Positions 37,758-46,148 of a DNA stretch of 56,222 bases are shown here, one piece after another. The stretch lies in the NCBI GenBank assembly GCA_964430755.1, contig CAYSFT010000011.1, forward strand, positions 1 through 56,222, in the 5' to 3' direction. Every line of letters starts with the position of its first letter. The first letter of the stretch is position 1. The DNA is from Flemingiibacterium sp964430755 (GTDB lineage Bacteria; Bacillota; Clostridia; Oscillospirales; CAG-272). The translations under genes were made by a program, and so were the position numbers. The notes under the pieces were generated by a model. That model worked only from the letters and a program-made list of their open reading frames with translations, searched no databases and was not told the origin of the DNA.

Positions 37758-40757
37758 TTACTGGGGTTTAACCTCTTCCATGATGAAGGCTTCGAGAATG
37801 TCGCCTTCCTTGATGTCGTTGAAGCGATCGAGTCCGATACCGCATTCAAAGCCTTGTGCGACTTCTTTTGCGTCGTCTTTGAAGCGCTTGAGCGAGGAAA
37901 TCTTATCTTCAAAGATCACAACGCCGTCACGTACAACGCGGATCTGTGCGTTACGCGAGACCTTGCCGTCCTGAACATACGAGCCTGCGATAGTGCCGAC
38001 GTTCGGTACATGAATAGTCTGACGGACCTCTGCGTGACCGAGTACGACCTCCTTGAACTTCGGAGCGAGCATACCCTTCATCGCCGCTTCGACCTCCTCG
38101 ATACATTCATAAATGATACGGTAGGTACGAATTTCAACCGATTCCTTTTCCGCCTTATCAATCGCGGTCTTATCGGGACGGACGTTAAAGCCGATAACCA
38201 GCGCATTCGACGCCGCCGCGAGCATAACATCGCCCTCTGTGATACCGCCGACTGCGGTGTGAATGATATTAACGCGAACTTCCTCATTTGTCAGCTTCTG
38301 GAGCGACTGCTTAACAGCCTCTGCCGAGCCGCCGACGTCCGCTTTTACGATGATATTAAGATCCTTAACGCCCTCGGAAATCTGAGCAAAGAGATCGTTA
38401 AGGTTAACCTTTGCATTAGCCTTGAACTGCTCATCCTTTGCCTTTTCACGGCGCTGTTCTGCAAGCTCACGTGCCATGCGCTCGTCCTCAACCGCCGCGA
38501 ACTCGTCACCTGCCTCGGGAACTTCCGCAAGACCGATGATCTCAACCGGTACAGACGGGCCTGCAGTTTTAACAGTTCTGCCCTTGTCGTCTGTCATTGC
38601 ACGTACACGACCAACCGCCGTACCTGCGATAACGATATCGCCTGCATTAAGCGTACCGTTCTGAACGAGCACGGTCGCAACAGGACCACGTCCCTTGTCG
38701 AGCTTCGCCTCGATGACAAGTCCCTTTGCACGACGGTTCGGGTTAGCCTTGAGCTCCTTCATGTCGGCAACGAGCAACACGTTTTCAAGCAGATCGTCAA
38801 TACCCATCTTGGTGAGTGCCGAAACGGGTACGCAGATAACATCGCCGCCCCATTCCTCGGGAACAAGCTCGTACTGTGTCAGCTCCTGCTTGATATTATC
38901 GGGGTTTGCGGTCGGCTTATCCATCTTGTTTATCGCAACAACAATGTCAATACCTGCCGCCTTTGCGTGATTTATTGCCTCAACGGTCTGCGGCATGATA
39001 CCGTCGTCCGCGGCAACAACAAGGATTGCGATATCCGTAGACTTCGCACCACGTGCACGCATTGCGGTAAATGCTTCATGACCGGGAGTGTCGAGGAAGG
39101 TGATGTCGCGTCCGTTTATATTGACACGGTACGCACCGATCGCCTGTGTGATACCGCCTGCCTCACCCGAGGTAACATTAGTGTGACGGATCGCGTCAAG
39201 CAGCGAGGTCTTACCGTGGTCAACGTGTCCCATTACGCAGACAACGGGACTTCTCGGCTCGAGATTTTCCTCATTGTCCTCTGCCTCGTCAAACAGCTTT
39301 TCTTCAATCGTTACAACAACTTCCTTTGTAACCTTTGCGCCAAGCTCATCGGCAACAAGATACGCGGTATCATAGTCGATAACCTCGTTAACGCTCGCCA
39401 TAACGCCGAGCATCATCAGCTTCTTGATGACCTCACCTGCTGTGATCTTGAGACGTGACGCAAGCTCGCCGACGCTTATCTCATCGGGAACGGTTATCTG
39501 AAGCGGCTGCTTCTTTGCGCGCTCGATACCCTGCTTGCGCATCTTTTCCATCGCCATACGCTCTTTTTCGCGCTGGGAGTGGAAATCACGTGTATTCTGC
39601 TTCTTTAATTTCTGCTTCTGCGCGCGGGTGTCCATGCCTGTATCTGCGGCAAGGTTTTCAAGGCGCTCATCGTATTTGTCAAGGTCAACGGTTGTGGTAC
39701 GCATGTCAACGATACGGCTCTCGCCCGTGTTCTTGCCTGCGTTCTGGCCGCGTGTATAGGTGTGTACCGGCTCACGCTTTGCCGCAGGAGTGCGTCTCTC
39801 ACTGCCCGAATCCTTATCCTTGAATCCGCCGCCAAAGCCGCCCTGACCACGGTTATCGCGATTCTGGAAGCCGCCCTGTGAGCGATTGTCACGATTCTGG
39901 AAATCACGGTTGTCACGGTTTCTGAAATCGGGACGGTCACCCGACTGCTGGGGACGTCCGCCGTCACGGTTCTGTGTATTCTGCGGACGCTGACCACCGC
40001 GAAAATCGCCCTGAGGACGGTCGTTTCTCTGGAAGTCACGACGCTCGCCCGACTGCTGGGGACGTCCACCGTCACGGTTCTGCTGATCGCCAACGGGACG
40101 TCTTGTGTCCTCTCTCGGTCTCATAGCATCCGTTCTGGGTGCTGTCGGCTTGGGAGCTTCTGCTTTCGGTGCTTCTGCCTTAGGAGCAGTCGCTTTGGGA
40201 GCTTCCGCCTTGGGAGTCTCCGCCTTGGGTGCAGTCGACTTAGGTGTTTCAGCCTTGGGAGCTTCTGCTTTCGGTGCTTCTGCCTTAGGAGCAGTCGCTT
40301 TGGGAGCTTCCGCCTTGGGAGTCTCCGCCTTGGGTGCAGTCGACTTAGGTGTTTCAGCCTTGGGGGCTTCAGCTTTCGGTGCTTCCGCCTTCGGCTCTGC
40401 CTTGGGAGCTTCCTCCTTGACTGCTTCTTTCTTCGCTTTGGTCGTTTTCGGCTTTTCTGCCTTTGGTTCTTCGGCAGGTGTCGCTTCTTCCTTAGCCGCC
40501 GCCTTTTTAGTCTCTGCTTTAGGTTCAGCCGCCGGAACGGTCACCTTTTTGTCAAGGTAATCGCTGATGCTGTCAACCTGTGCACGCTGTGTGAGCGCGT
40601 CCATTATAAGTCCCCATTCCTCCGGCTCAAGTGTTGCCGAGTGGGACTTGCCCTCGATTCCGCTTGCATTCAGAACATCAAGAAGCTCCTTGTTCTTAAG
40701 CCCTAAATCCTTGGCAAGACTGCTGATTTTTGTCTGATTTTTCTGGATTGCTGCCAT
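37758..40757 (-). CDS. infB: Translation initiation factor IF-2
   Basis: A 999-residue IF-2, long for a Firmicute. It has an N-terminal IF2_N domain (about 10-50), then a disordered stretch of nearly 300 residues: Pro-Lys-Ala pentads (about 85-210), followed by Arg/Gly/Asn/Gln/Asp-rich low-complexity sequence (about 210-335; examples NRDGGRPQQSG and FQNRDNRSQGGF). A second IF2_N domain follows near 425-485, then the GTPase with GHVDHGKT (about 508-515), DTPGHEAF and NKMDKPTAN, and the C-terminal initiator-tRNA domains. The Pro-Lys-Ala tract contains two exact or near-exact copies of a 105-base unit (40156-40260 and 40261-40365). It is the last gene of the operon. Confidence 0.97.
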   Translation of the reverse strand: MAAIQKNQTKISSLAKDLGLKNKELLDVLNASGIEGKSHSATLEPEEWGLIMDALTQRAQVDSISDYLDKKVTVPAAEPKAETKKAAAKEEATPAEEPKAEKPKTTKAKKEAVKEEAPKAEPKAEAPKAEAPKAETPKSTAPKAETPKAEAPKATAPKAEAPKAEAPKAETPKSTAPKAETPKAEAPKATAPKAEAPKAEAPKPTAPRTDAMRPREDTRRPVGDQQNRDGGRPQQSGERRDFQRNDRPQGDFRGGQRPQNTQNRDGGRPQQSGDRPDFRNRDNRDFQNRDNRSQGGFQNRDNRGQGGFGGGFKDKDSGSERRTPAAKREPVHTYTRGQNAGKNTGESRIVDMRTTTVDLDKYDERLENLAADTGMDTRAQKQKLKKQNTRDFHSQREKERMAMEKMRKQGIERAKKQPLQITVPDEISVGELASRLKITAGEVIKKLMMLGVMASVNEVIDYDTAYLVADELGAKVTKEVVVTIEEKLFDEAEDNEENLEPRSPVVCVMGHVDHGKTSLLDAIRHTNVTSGEAGGITQAIGAYRVNINGRDITFLDTPGHEAFTAMRARGAKSTDIAILVVAADDGIMPQTVEAINHAKAAGIDIVVAINKMDKPTANPDNIKQELTQYELVPEEWGGDVICVPVSALTKMGIDDLLENVLLVADMKELKANPNRRAKGLVIEAKLDKGRGPVATVLVQNGTLNAGDIVIAGTAVGRVRAMTDDKGRTVKTAGPSVPVEIIGLAEVPEAGDEFAAVEDERMARELAEQRREKAKDEQFKANAKVNLNDLFAQISEGVKDLNIIVKADVGGSAEAVKQSLQKLTNEEVRVNIIHTAVGGITEGDVMLAAASNALVIGFNVRPDKTAIDKAEKESVEIRTYRIIYECIEEVEAAMKGMLAPKFKEVVLGHAEVRQTIHVPNVGTIAGSYVQDGKVSRNAQIRVVRDGVVIFEDKISSLKRFKDDAKEVAQGFECGIGLDRFNDIKEGDILEAFIMEEVKPQ
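40156..40365 (-). repeat. 105-bp tandem duplication inside infB
   Basis: The segments 40156-40260 and 40261-40365 are nearly identical and encode 35 residues each of the Pro-Lys-Ala pentad tract. High identity at silent positions implies a recent duplication. Confidence 0.85.
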
Positions 40758-40789
40758 ATTCTATCAATCATCCTTTCGATGCGGTAATA

Positions 40790-41152
40790 TCAATGTGATG
40801 CAGGCTCAAGATGAGCTGCGATTCCGTTTACAAAATTCATATCGGTCACTCCGATAACGGCAATATTTCCGGTTTTCCCGATCCGATCGGAAAGCTCGGA
40901 ACTTGTCAGGGGGACTGTACACATATCGGTTTTATAATATTTACAAGCGTCAGCGATCCGCTTTTTTGTGTTGGCAGATGCATCGTTCGCAACGATCACA
41001 AGCGGTAATCTTCCGCGTCGTATTTCGTCACGGCAGAGGTCACTTCCGCAAACGAGCTTACGTGCCCGTGCGGCAAACCCGAGTAAACCGAGCAGCTTCT
41101 GCTCCGAGCCCTCACGCAGAACGTACATAACGCCCTTATTTTGCTCACTCAT
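40790..41152 (-). CDS. ylxQ: L7Ae/L30e/S12e/Gadd45-family ribosomal-type protein YlxQ
   Basis: A 120-residue protein of the L7Ae-like kink-turn RNA-binding family, usual in the nusA-infB operon of Firmicutes. Recognisable segments are LLGLLGFAARARKLVCGSD, IRRGRLPLVIVANDAS and GKTGNIAVIGVTD. The start ATG overlaps the ylxR stop by eight bases, with a GGAG site inside ylxR. It lies 32 bases before infB. Confidence 0.9.
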   Translation of the reverse strand: MSEQNKGVMYVLREGSEQKLLGLLGFAARARKLVCGSDLCRDEIRRGRLPLVIVANDASANTKKRIADACKYYKTDMCTVPLTSSELSDRIGKTGNIAVIGVTDMNFVNGIAAHLEPASH

Positions 41153-41435
41153 TTTCGGCAAGCTCCTCCTCAATCGCGGCATAAACCTCATCGGGTATCT
41201 CCACCTCAAGTGCACGTTCAACAGCTCTGCGCTTCCTGCACTTTTTAAGACACTCAACGCTCTTGCAAACATATGCGCCGCGTCCCGATTTTTTGCCTGT
41301 CAGATCGAGACAAACACTTCCGTCCGGTGCACGAACGACACGTGCAAGCTCACTTTTCGGCTTTGAGGTGTTGCAACCGAGACATTTACGTTCGGGGATT
41401 TTTTTCTTTAGCTTTGCCTGAATATTTTCCTGCAA
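41145..41435 (-). CDS. ylxR: YlxR family RNA-binding protein
   Basis: A 96-residue basic protein of the YlxR (DUF448) family, reported as an RNase P modulator in some Firmicutes. Its signature is PERKCLGCNTSKPKSEL, then VRAPDGSVCLDLTGKKSGRG, then AYVCKSVECL. No ATG is available at the 5' end. TTG at 41435 has a GGGAGG ribosome site eight bases upstream and is the likeliest start; a GTG seven codons earlier lies before that site. It lies between nusA and ylxQ in the canonical order. Confidence 0.88.
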   Translation of the reverse strand: MQENIQAKLKKKIPERKCLGCNTSKPKSELARVVRAPDGSVCLDLTGKKSGRGAYVCKSVECLKKCRKRRAVERALEVEIPDEVYAAIEEELAENE

Positions 41436-41447
41436 AATACGTCCTCC

Positions 41448-41494
41448 CGTATTCACGGCATCACATTAATACAATGTCACCGGATGCCGTTAAT
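41448..41494 (-). other. Stable hairpin between nusA and ylxR
   Basis: ACGGCATC and GATGCCGT form a perfect 8-bp outer stem around an inner ACATT/AATGT stem. There is no U-run after it on the minus strand, so it is more likely a processing or stability element than a terminator. Confidence 0.55.
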
Positions 41495-41518
41495 TTTTTT
41501 CTAAACTTTTTCGCATGG

Positions 41519-42682
41519 TCAGATTTCGACCGATTCGCCGTCATCTGCGGCGTCAATAAATGCCTGCTTTGCAGCTTCTTCATTCTCAAGCGCTTCACGT
41601 GTCTTGATGTCGATCTTGAAGCCGGTGAGACGTGCGGCAAGACGTGCATTCTGACCTTCCTTACCGATTGCGAGCGAGAGCTGGTCTGCGTCAACGACAA
41701 CTCGGCAGGATTTTTCGGAGTCGATCACAACCTCTTTAACGGTTGCAGGCGAAAGTGCCGCGCTGATGTATTCAACGGGATCTTCACTATATTTGATAAT
41801 GTCGATCTTTTCGCCGCGAAGCTCGTTTGTTATCGACTGGATACGCATACCGCGGTTACCGATACAAGCACCGATCGGATCAACATTTTCGTCACGGCTC
41901 ATAACAGCCATCTTGGTACGCGAGCCTGCCTCACGTGTGATCGACATGATAACCACCGTACCGTCCTGAATTTCGGGAATTTCAAGCTCGAAAAGACGCT
42001 TAACAAGTCCCGGTGCAGTACGCGAAAGAGAAACAAGCGGTCCGCGCATGGTTTCCTTCATAACCTCGGTTACGAACACCTTGATTCGCTCACCAACGCC
42101 GAAGTGCTCGCCCGGAATCTGGTCTGCCTTTTTGAGGTAAACCTTGCTTGTTCCGGTGTCAACGAGTACGTCCTCGTTTTCGGGATCAACCTTGTCAACG
42201 ATAGCGGCGCCGCTCTCCTCCTCCTCGGATTGCCTTCCCCTCCTTCTATAGGACAACCATTACCCAAACACCCAAGAATGGGANNNNNNNNNNTATTCTT
42301 TGATCATCATCGAACGCTCCGCCTCACGGATACCCTGAATGATAACCTGCTTTGCGGTCTGTGCGGAGAGTCTGCGGAAATTCTTCGGTTTGAGTTCGGT
42401 TTCGCAAACGCCGCCGAGGGAATATCTCTTGTTGACCTTGCGAGCTTCCTCGAGGGTGATCTCCTGCTCCTCGTCAACGACCTCTTCAACGATGTTCTTC
42501 TGCTCAAACATACGGATGCTCTTCTTATCCTTGTTGATGTCAACGCGGACGTTTGCAAGACCGTTGCGGTCACGCTTATATGCACTGATGAGAGCGGCTT
42601 CAACGCGCTCGAGCATATAATCAACAGAGATGCCCTTTTCCTTTTCCAGGAGTTCGAGCGCTTCAAATAATTCGGAATTCAT
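41519..42682 (-). CDS. nusA: Transcription elongation/termination factor NusA, interrupted by an assembly gap
   Basis: NusA binds RNA polymerase and controls pausing, termination and antitermination. The N-terminal domain (MNSELFEALELLEKEKGISV to about residue 129) is read from 42682. The S1 and KH domains are read in the segment ending at 41519, with IPGEHFGVGERIKVFVTEVM, CIGNRGMRIQSITNEL and KEGQNARLAARLTGFKID. Between them lie ten N bases (42284-42293) and about 43 bases that contain an in-frame stop and do not resemble NusA. I read one intact gene of roughly 375 residues damaged in assembly, not a true split. The start lies 30 bases after rimP. Confidence 0.88.
42241..42293. other. Assembly gap (10 N) and adjoining sequence foreign to nusA
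   Basis: Positions 42284-42293 are N. The bases from about 42241 to 42283 next to the gap carry a stop codon in the nusA frame and match neither the expected linker between the N-terminal and S1 domains nor any repeat family seen here. Contig-end error or chimeric joining is the simplest explanation. Confidence 0.7.
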
Positions 42683-42712
42683 TTTTTATAACCAAGCCTT
42701 TCTGAAATATAG

Positions 42713-43195
42713 TTAAAAATCGTATACGGTCTTTGCCTTTGAAATCGCTTCAAGTGGGATAATGAGTTCTTCACCGTCAATTTCGAAGGTGATCTTTTTG
42801 TCGGCGTAACCCTTCAATATGCCGACAAGTGACTTTGTTCCGGGGCGTGCCTCAAGCGGAGCAAATAACTTTAATTGCAGTTTCTCGCCGACACATGCCT
42901 CGTAATGCCACTCATGCTTGACATCCCTTTCAAGTCCCGGTGACGACACCTCAAGATGATACGCACCCTCAATGGGATCAAGCTCATCAAGCAGCGGATC
43001 GATAGTACGGTGTACCTTTTCGCAGTCGTTTATGTCGATACCGTTTTGGGAGTCAATAGTGAAGCGCAGAAACCAGTCCGCACCCTCTTTGACATATTCG
43101 ATATCCCAAACATTGTAACCGAGCTCATTGATGACCGGCTCCAACGCTTCAGTGACAACTGCAACAACATTTTTCGATGGTTTTTTCTGTTTCAC
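42713..43195 (-). CDS. rimP: Ribosome maturation factor RimP
   Basis: A 160-residue 30S maturation factor. Recognisable segments are VINELGYNVWDIEYVKEG, FLRFTIDSQNGIDINDCEKV, DPIEGAYHLEVSSPGLERDV and the C-terminal SH3-like part (LVGILKGYADKKITFEIDGE). The start is GTG at 43195 (reading MKQKKPSKN), with GGAG ten bases upstream; no ATG fits. It is the first gene of the rimP-nusA-ylxR-ylxQ-infB operon. Confidence 0.93.
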   Translation of the reverse strand: MKQKKPSKNVVAVVTEALEPVINELGYNVWDIEYVKEGADWFLRFTIDSQNGIDINDCEKVHRTIDPLLDELDPIEGAYHLEVSSPGLERDVKHEWHYEACVGEKLQLKLFAPLEARPGTKSLVGILKGYADKKITFEIDGEELIIPLEAISKAKTVYDF

Positions 43196-43224
43196 TGATT
43201 CTTCTCCGTAACAAAAACATAAAT

Positions 43225-43252
43225 TAAGAGTGGGTCTTGTCAACCCACTCTC
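43225..43252 (-). promoter_or_regulatory. Leader hairpin upstream of rimP
   Basis: GAGTGGGT and ACCCACTC form a perfect 8-bp stem in the rimP leader, followed by TTAATTTATGTTTTT. The tail is a weak U-run, so it could act as an attenuator or as an RNA-stability element. Confidence 0.5.
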
Positions 43253-43279
43253 CTTTTATTTAAACTATCTTACTTTAAT

Positions 43280-43308
43280 AGTATATCACATATTTTCATT
43301 AATTGCAA
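43280..43308 (-). promoter_or_regulatory. Promoter of the rimP-nusA-infB operon
   Basis: TTGCAA and TATACT on the minus strand are separated by 17 bases, about 85 bases before the GTG start. Confidence 0.75.
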
Positions 43309-43354
43309 TAGTTTTTGGAAAATTTTTTGAGTTTTTTGCAGATAACAAGCGAAA

Positions 43355-43711
43355 CGCGGGGCGTCGAGGACGTCGCCCCCTACAAAAGCCATAAAATGGC
43401 GTCCCTGCCGCGAAAGAAGCAATGAAGTCATTGAGCCGCCGACGCAGCGCCCTCATCAGTCGCGCTCTGCGTGACAGCTTCCCCCGGGGGAAGCCTTGGA
43501 AGTTGAAAAGCGAGGCAAGTGTGAAATCAAGTCGCCGACATTAGCAGTCCGCTGCGCAAAGTTACCCAAAGCCTTCCCTTGGGGGAGAGGTGGAAAAGAT
43601 TGCTTCGCAACTTTACGGATGAGGGCACCTTTACTGATGAGGGCGCAACTTCATTGCTTTTTTGGCGTAAAACGCCGCTTACAGCGGCTGAAGTTAGTTT
43701 GATTCGCCGCA
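43355..43711. repeat. Composite repeat island: families D, A fragment, C (two copies), E
   Basis: Family D (gcggggcgtcgaggacgtcg) lies at 43355-43386. The family A tail (gaagcaatgaagtcattgag) lies near 43405-43440. Family C copies lie at 43448-43501 and 43561-43628, and family E (gcggctgaagttagt) at 43669-43711. Family D is in the opposite orientation to the island at 28 kb. The gap between rimP and rplA contains no gene that I can support; 43712-43980 is AT-rich and otherwise plain. Confidence 0.7.
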
Positions 43712-43983
43712 AACAAAATCTACGCCTGATAAGGCATAAAAAAGCACCAACCGGTTTCCCGATTGGTGTTAAGAAAGAAAAAAGAAAGGAAAAGAAAAGA
43801 AAGTAGAAAAATATAAAAAGCACCTACGCTTCCCGTTTCTACACCGAAAAGCGCAAGCGAACGGCTGACATATCCGTCCGCTGTAAAAATTATATCACAA
43901 CCGCACACGGTTTGTCAAGAGAGAAATGTAAACTTTTGCGATTTTAACATTTTTTCTGTGAATTTCGTACATCATTTCGAAAA

Positions 43984-44020
43984 CAAAAGAGACTGAGCGA
44001 TAAACTCAATCTCTTTTTTG
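43984..44020 (-). terminator. Terminator of the rpmG-rplA operon
   Basis: AGAGATTGAG pairs with CTCAGTCTCT (10 bp, one wobble) on the minus strand with a T-rich tail, directly after rplA. rplJ and rplL, which often follow, are absent. Confidence 0.85.
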
Positions 44021-44034
44021 TTTTTCAATTAAAC

Positions 44035-44727
44035 TCAGCCGAGCTTGGAGTAGTTGATCTTAACACCGGGGCCCATAGTCGAAGCGACTACGCAGCTCTT
44101 GATGTACTGACCCTTTGTTGCTGCAGGCTTAGCCTTGATGATTGCGCCAAGAAGAGCGTTGAAGTTTTCAAGAAGCTTTTCCTGACCGAAGGATGCCTTG
44201 CCGATGGGGCAGTGGATGATGTTTGTCTTATCAAGACGGTACTCGATCTTACCTGCCTTAGCCTCGGTAACAGCCTTTGCAACGTCCATGGTAACGGTAC
44301 CGGCCTTGGGGTTAGGCATAAGTCCCTTAGGACCGAGAACCTTACCGAGACGACCGATAACGCCCATCATATCGGGAGTTGCGATGATGATGTCGAACTC
44401 GAACCAGTTTTCCTGCTGGATCTTTGCAACATAATCCTCTGCGCCAACATAGTCAGCACCTGCTGCTTCTGCTTCCTTTGCCTTGTCGCCCTTAGCGAAA
44501 ACAAGGGTACGAACAGTCTTACCTGTACCGTTGGGGAGAACTACTGCGCCGCGAACCTGCTGGTCAGCGTGACGGGAGTCAACACCCAGACGTACGTGAA
44601 CTTCAACGGTCTCGTCGAACTTTGCCTTTGCAGTCTGGCAAACGAGCGAGAGAGCGTCAGTTGCATCATAAAGCTTTGTCTTTTCGATGAGCTTTGCGCT
44701 CTCGATATATTTCTTTCCTGTGCTCAT
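44035..44727 (-). CDS. rplA: 50S ribosomal protein L1
   Basis: A 230-residue ribosomal protein forming the L1 stalk. It begins MSTGKKYIESAKLIEK and contains GVIGRLGKVLGPKGLMPNPK, the family signature. In other bacteria L1 represses its own operon by binding the rplK leader. It starts 12 bases after rplK and is the last gene before a terminator. Confidence 0.97.
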   Translation of the reverse strand: MSTGKKYIESAKLIEKTKLYDATDALSLVCQTAKAKFDETVEVHVRLGVDSRHADQQVRGAVVLPNGTGKTVRTLVFAKGDKAKEAEAAGADYVGAEDYVAKIQQENWFEFDIIIATPDMMGVIGRLGKVLGPKGLMPNPKAGTVTMDVAKAVTEAKAGKIEYRLDKTNIIHCPIGKASFGQEKLLENFNALLGAIIKAKPAATKGQYIKSCVVASTMGPGVKINYSKLG

Positions 44728-44739
44728 TGTAACTCCTCC

Positions 44740-45165
44740 TTATTCCTCGACAGTGATACCCATGCTGCGTGCAGTACCTGCGATCATGCTCATCGCAGCC
44801 TCAAGCGAGCCGGCATTAAGGTCGGGCATCTTTGTTTCAGCGATCTGCTTAACCTGATCCTTGGTCAGCTTTGCAACCTTGGTCTTGTTAGGTGTAGCGG
44901 ATGCAGACTCAATACCGCAAGCCTTCTTGATAAGAACGGGAGCGGGGGGAGTTTTGGTGATGAAGGAGAACGAGTTGTCTGCATAAACGGTGATAACAAC
45001 CGGAATGATGAGACCGATATCCTTCTTTGTTCTTTCGTTGAATTCCTTAGTGAATACAGGAATAGCAACGCCGTATGCACCGAGTGCAGGACCTACAGGG
45101 GGAGCAGGAGTAGCCTTTCCCGCCGGCAGCTGCAGCTTGATGTAACCTTTGATTTTCTTTGCCAT
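44740..45165 (-). CDS. rplK: 50S ribosomal protein L11
   Basis: A 141-residue protein of the GTPase-associated centre. Signature segments are IKLQLPAGKATPAPPVGPAL, FSFITKTPPAPVLIKKA and the C-terminal MSMIAGTARSMGITVEE. GGAGGTG stands before the ATG. Confidence 0.97.
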   Translation of the reverse strand: MAKKIKGYIKLQLPAGKATPAPPVGPALGAYGVAIPVFTKEFNERTKKDIGLIIPVVITVYADNSFSFITKTPPAPVLIKKACGIESASATPNKTKVAKLTKDQVKQIAETKMPDLNAGSLEAAMSMIAGTARSMGITVEE

Positions 45166-45168
45166 GAT

Positions 45169-45271
45169 AAATGCACCTCCGTATTGTGGTAGCGAGACGT
45201 CTTGCGTCCCAATTAGATTTTCGGGAGAATTTTTAGTGGTTTTCTCCCTCCCACGTTTGAGGAGAATATCC
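45169..45271 (-). promoter_or_regulatory. Candidate L1-binding leader of rplK-rplA
   Basis: The nusG-rplK spacer can form GGGAG/CTCCC or the overlapping GTGG/CCAC pairing, then a GGGACG/CGTCTC hairpin just ahead of the rplK ribosome site. Position and shape suit the L1 autoregulatory site known from other bacteria, but I cannot confirm the consensus. Confidence 0.4.
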
Positions 45272-45814
45272 TCAGTCGTTCACAAGAGCAATAGCGTCCG
45301 AATCAAGCTCGAACGGTGTATCTCTTCCGAACATATTGACAAGTACCGTAACCTTCTTCTTATCGTCGGAGAACTCCTTGAGTACGCCTTTCATACCCTT
45401 GAGTGCGCCGTCCTTGATTTCAACGGTATCATCAATATTAAAGTTGACAACAACCTTGGGAGCTGCTGATTCAATGCCCATTGCGGCAACCTCAGCCTCC
45501 GTAAGAGCGGTCGGTTTCGATCCGGGGCCAACAAAGCCTGTAACGCCGCTGATATTTCTGACGACGTGCCATGTTTCGTCAGTCATTACCATTTTTACAA
45601 GCACATAGCTCGGGAATATCTTTTCCTCGACCTCTTTTTTGGTTTCGCTGTCGATATAAGTTTCAACCGGGATACGAATGTCTACTATAACATCCTGAAG
45701 TCCGCGGTTTTCGACGATTTTTTCAAGGTTCGTCTTAACCTTGTTTTCGTAGCCGGAATAGGTATGAGCGACATACCATCTTTTTTCACCGGTTGCGTCG
45801 TACAGATCACTCAT
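45272..45814 (-). CDS. nusG: Transcription termination/antitermination protein NusG
   Basis: A 180-residue elongation factor. The N-terminal NGN domain reads KRWYVAHTYSGYENKVKTNL, with IFPSYVLVKMVMTDETWHVV and NISGVTGFVGPGSKPTALTE. The C-terminal KOW domain reads DTVEIKDGALKGMKGVLKEF. It follows secE after 20 bases with a GGAG site. Confidence 0.97.
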   Translation of the reverse strand: MSDLYDATGEKRWYVAHTYSGYENKVKTNLEKIVENRGLQDVIVDIRIPVETYIDSETKKEVEEKIFPSYVLVKMVMTDETWHVVRNISGVTGFVGPGSKPTALTEAEVAAMGIESAAPKVVVNFNIDDTVEIKDGALKGMKGVLKEFSDDKKKVTVLVNMFGRDTPFELDSDAIALVND

Positions 45815-45834
45815 TACAGATTCTCCGTAATATT

Positions 45835-46107
45835 TTAAAGATTTATAAGACCGCCAAGCATTTCAAGACCCTTTGTGAAAGCAAAGTCAAGAATGCCGAT
45901 AGCGACGCCTGCAATGACGATTGTAACTGCTACGACGACAGTGTTCTTCATGGTGTCTTCCTTGGAAGCCCATGTAACCTTTTTGAGCTCTGCTCTGTAG
46001 TCGCGGAAGAACTTTGCAATACGCGAGCCTATACCGGGCTTGTCCTTTGCGGGTTTCTTCTCAACCTTCTTTTCAGCAGCAGCTGTGTTCTTTTCGATGT
46101 CCGCCAT
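45835..46107 (-). CDS. secE: Preprotein translocase subunit SecE
   Basis: A 90-residue SecE. A charged Lys/Ala-rich N-terminus is followed by the amphipathic segment RIAKFFRDYRAELKKVTWAS, then one transmembrane helix (NTVVVAVTIVIAGVAIGILD). It stabilises SecY in the membrane. The start is the ATG at 46107, with GGAGG upstream; an in-frame start six codons earlier would place the ribosome site inside the coding region. Confidence 0.95.
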   Translation of the reverse strand: MADIEKNTAAAEKKVEKKPAKDKPGIGSRIAKFFRDYRAELKKVTWASKEDTMKNTVVVAVTIVIAGVAIGILDFAFTKGLEMLGGLINL

Positions 46108-46148
46108 AGTTGATCCTCCAATCAATATTTACTGCGTTTGCAGTATGA

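Noticed and set aside
37674..39458. Long open frame antisense to infB (about 590 codons)
   Set aside because: It overlaps the conserved GTPase domain of infB on the opposite strand and has no start context or family resemblance.
40105..40560. Ala/Gly/Leu repeat protein opposite infB
   Set aside because: It is the antisense reading of the Pro-Lys-Ala tract of IF-2.
41273..42670. Open frame crossing the N gap antisense to nusA
   Set aside because: It depends on reading through N bases and shadows nusA and ylxR.
41519..42682. nusA as a genuine pseudogene or intein-split gene
   Set aside because: The stop codon lies directly beside an N gap and both halves are otherwise intact, so assembly error is more likely.
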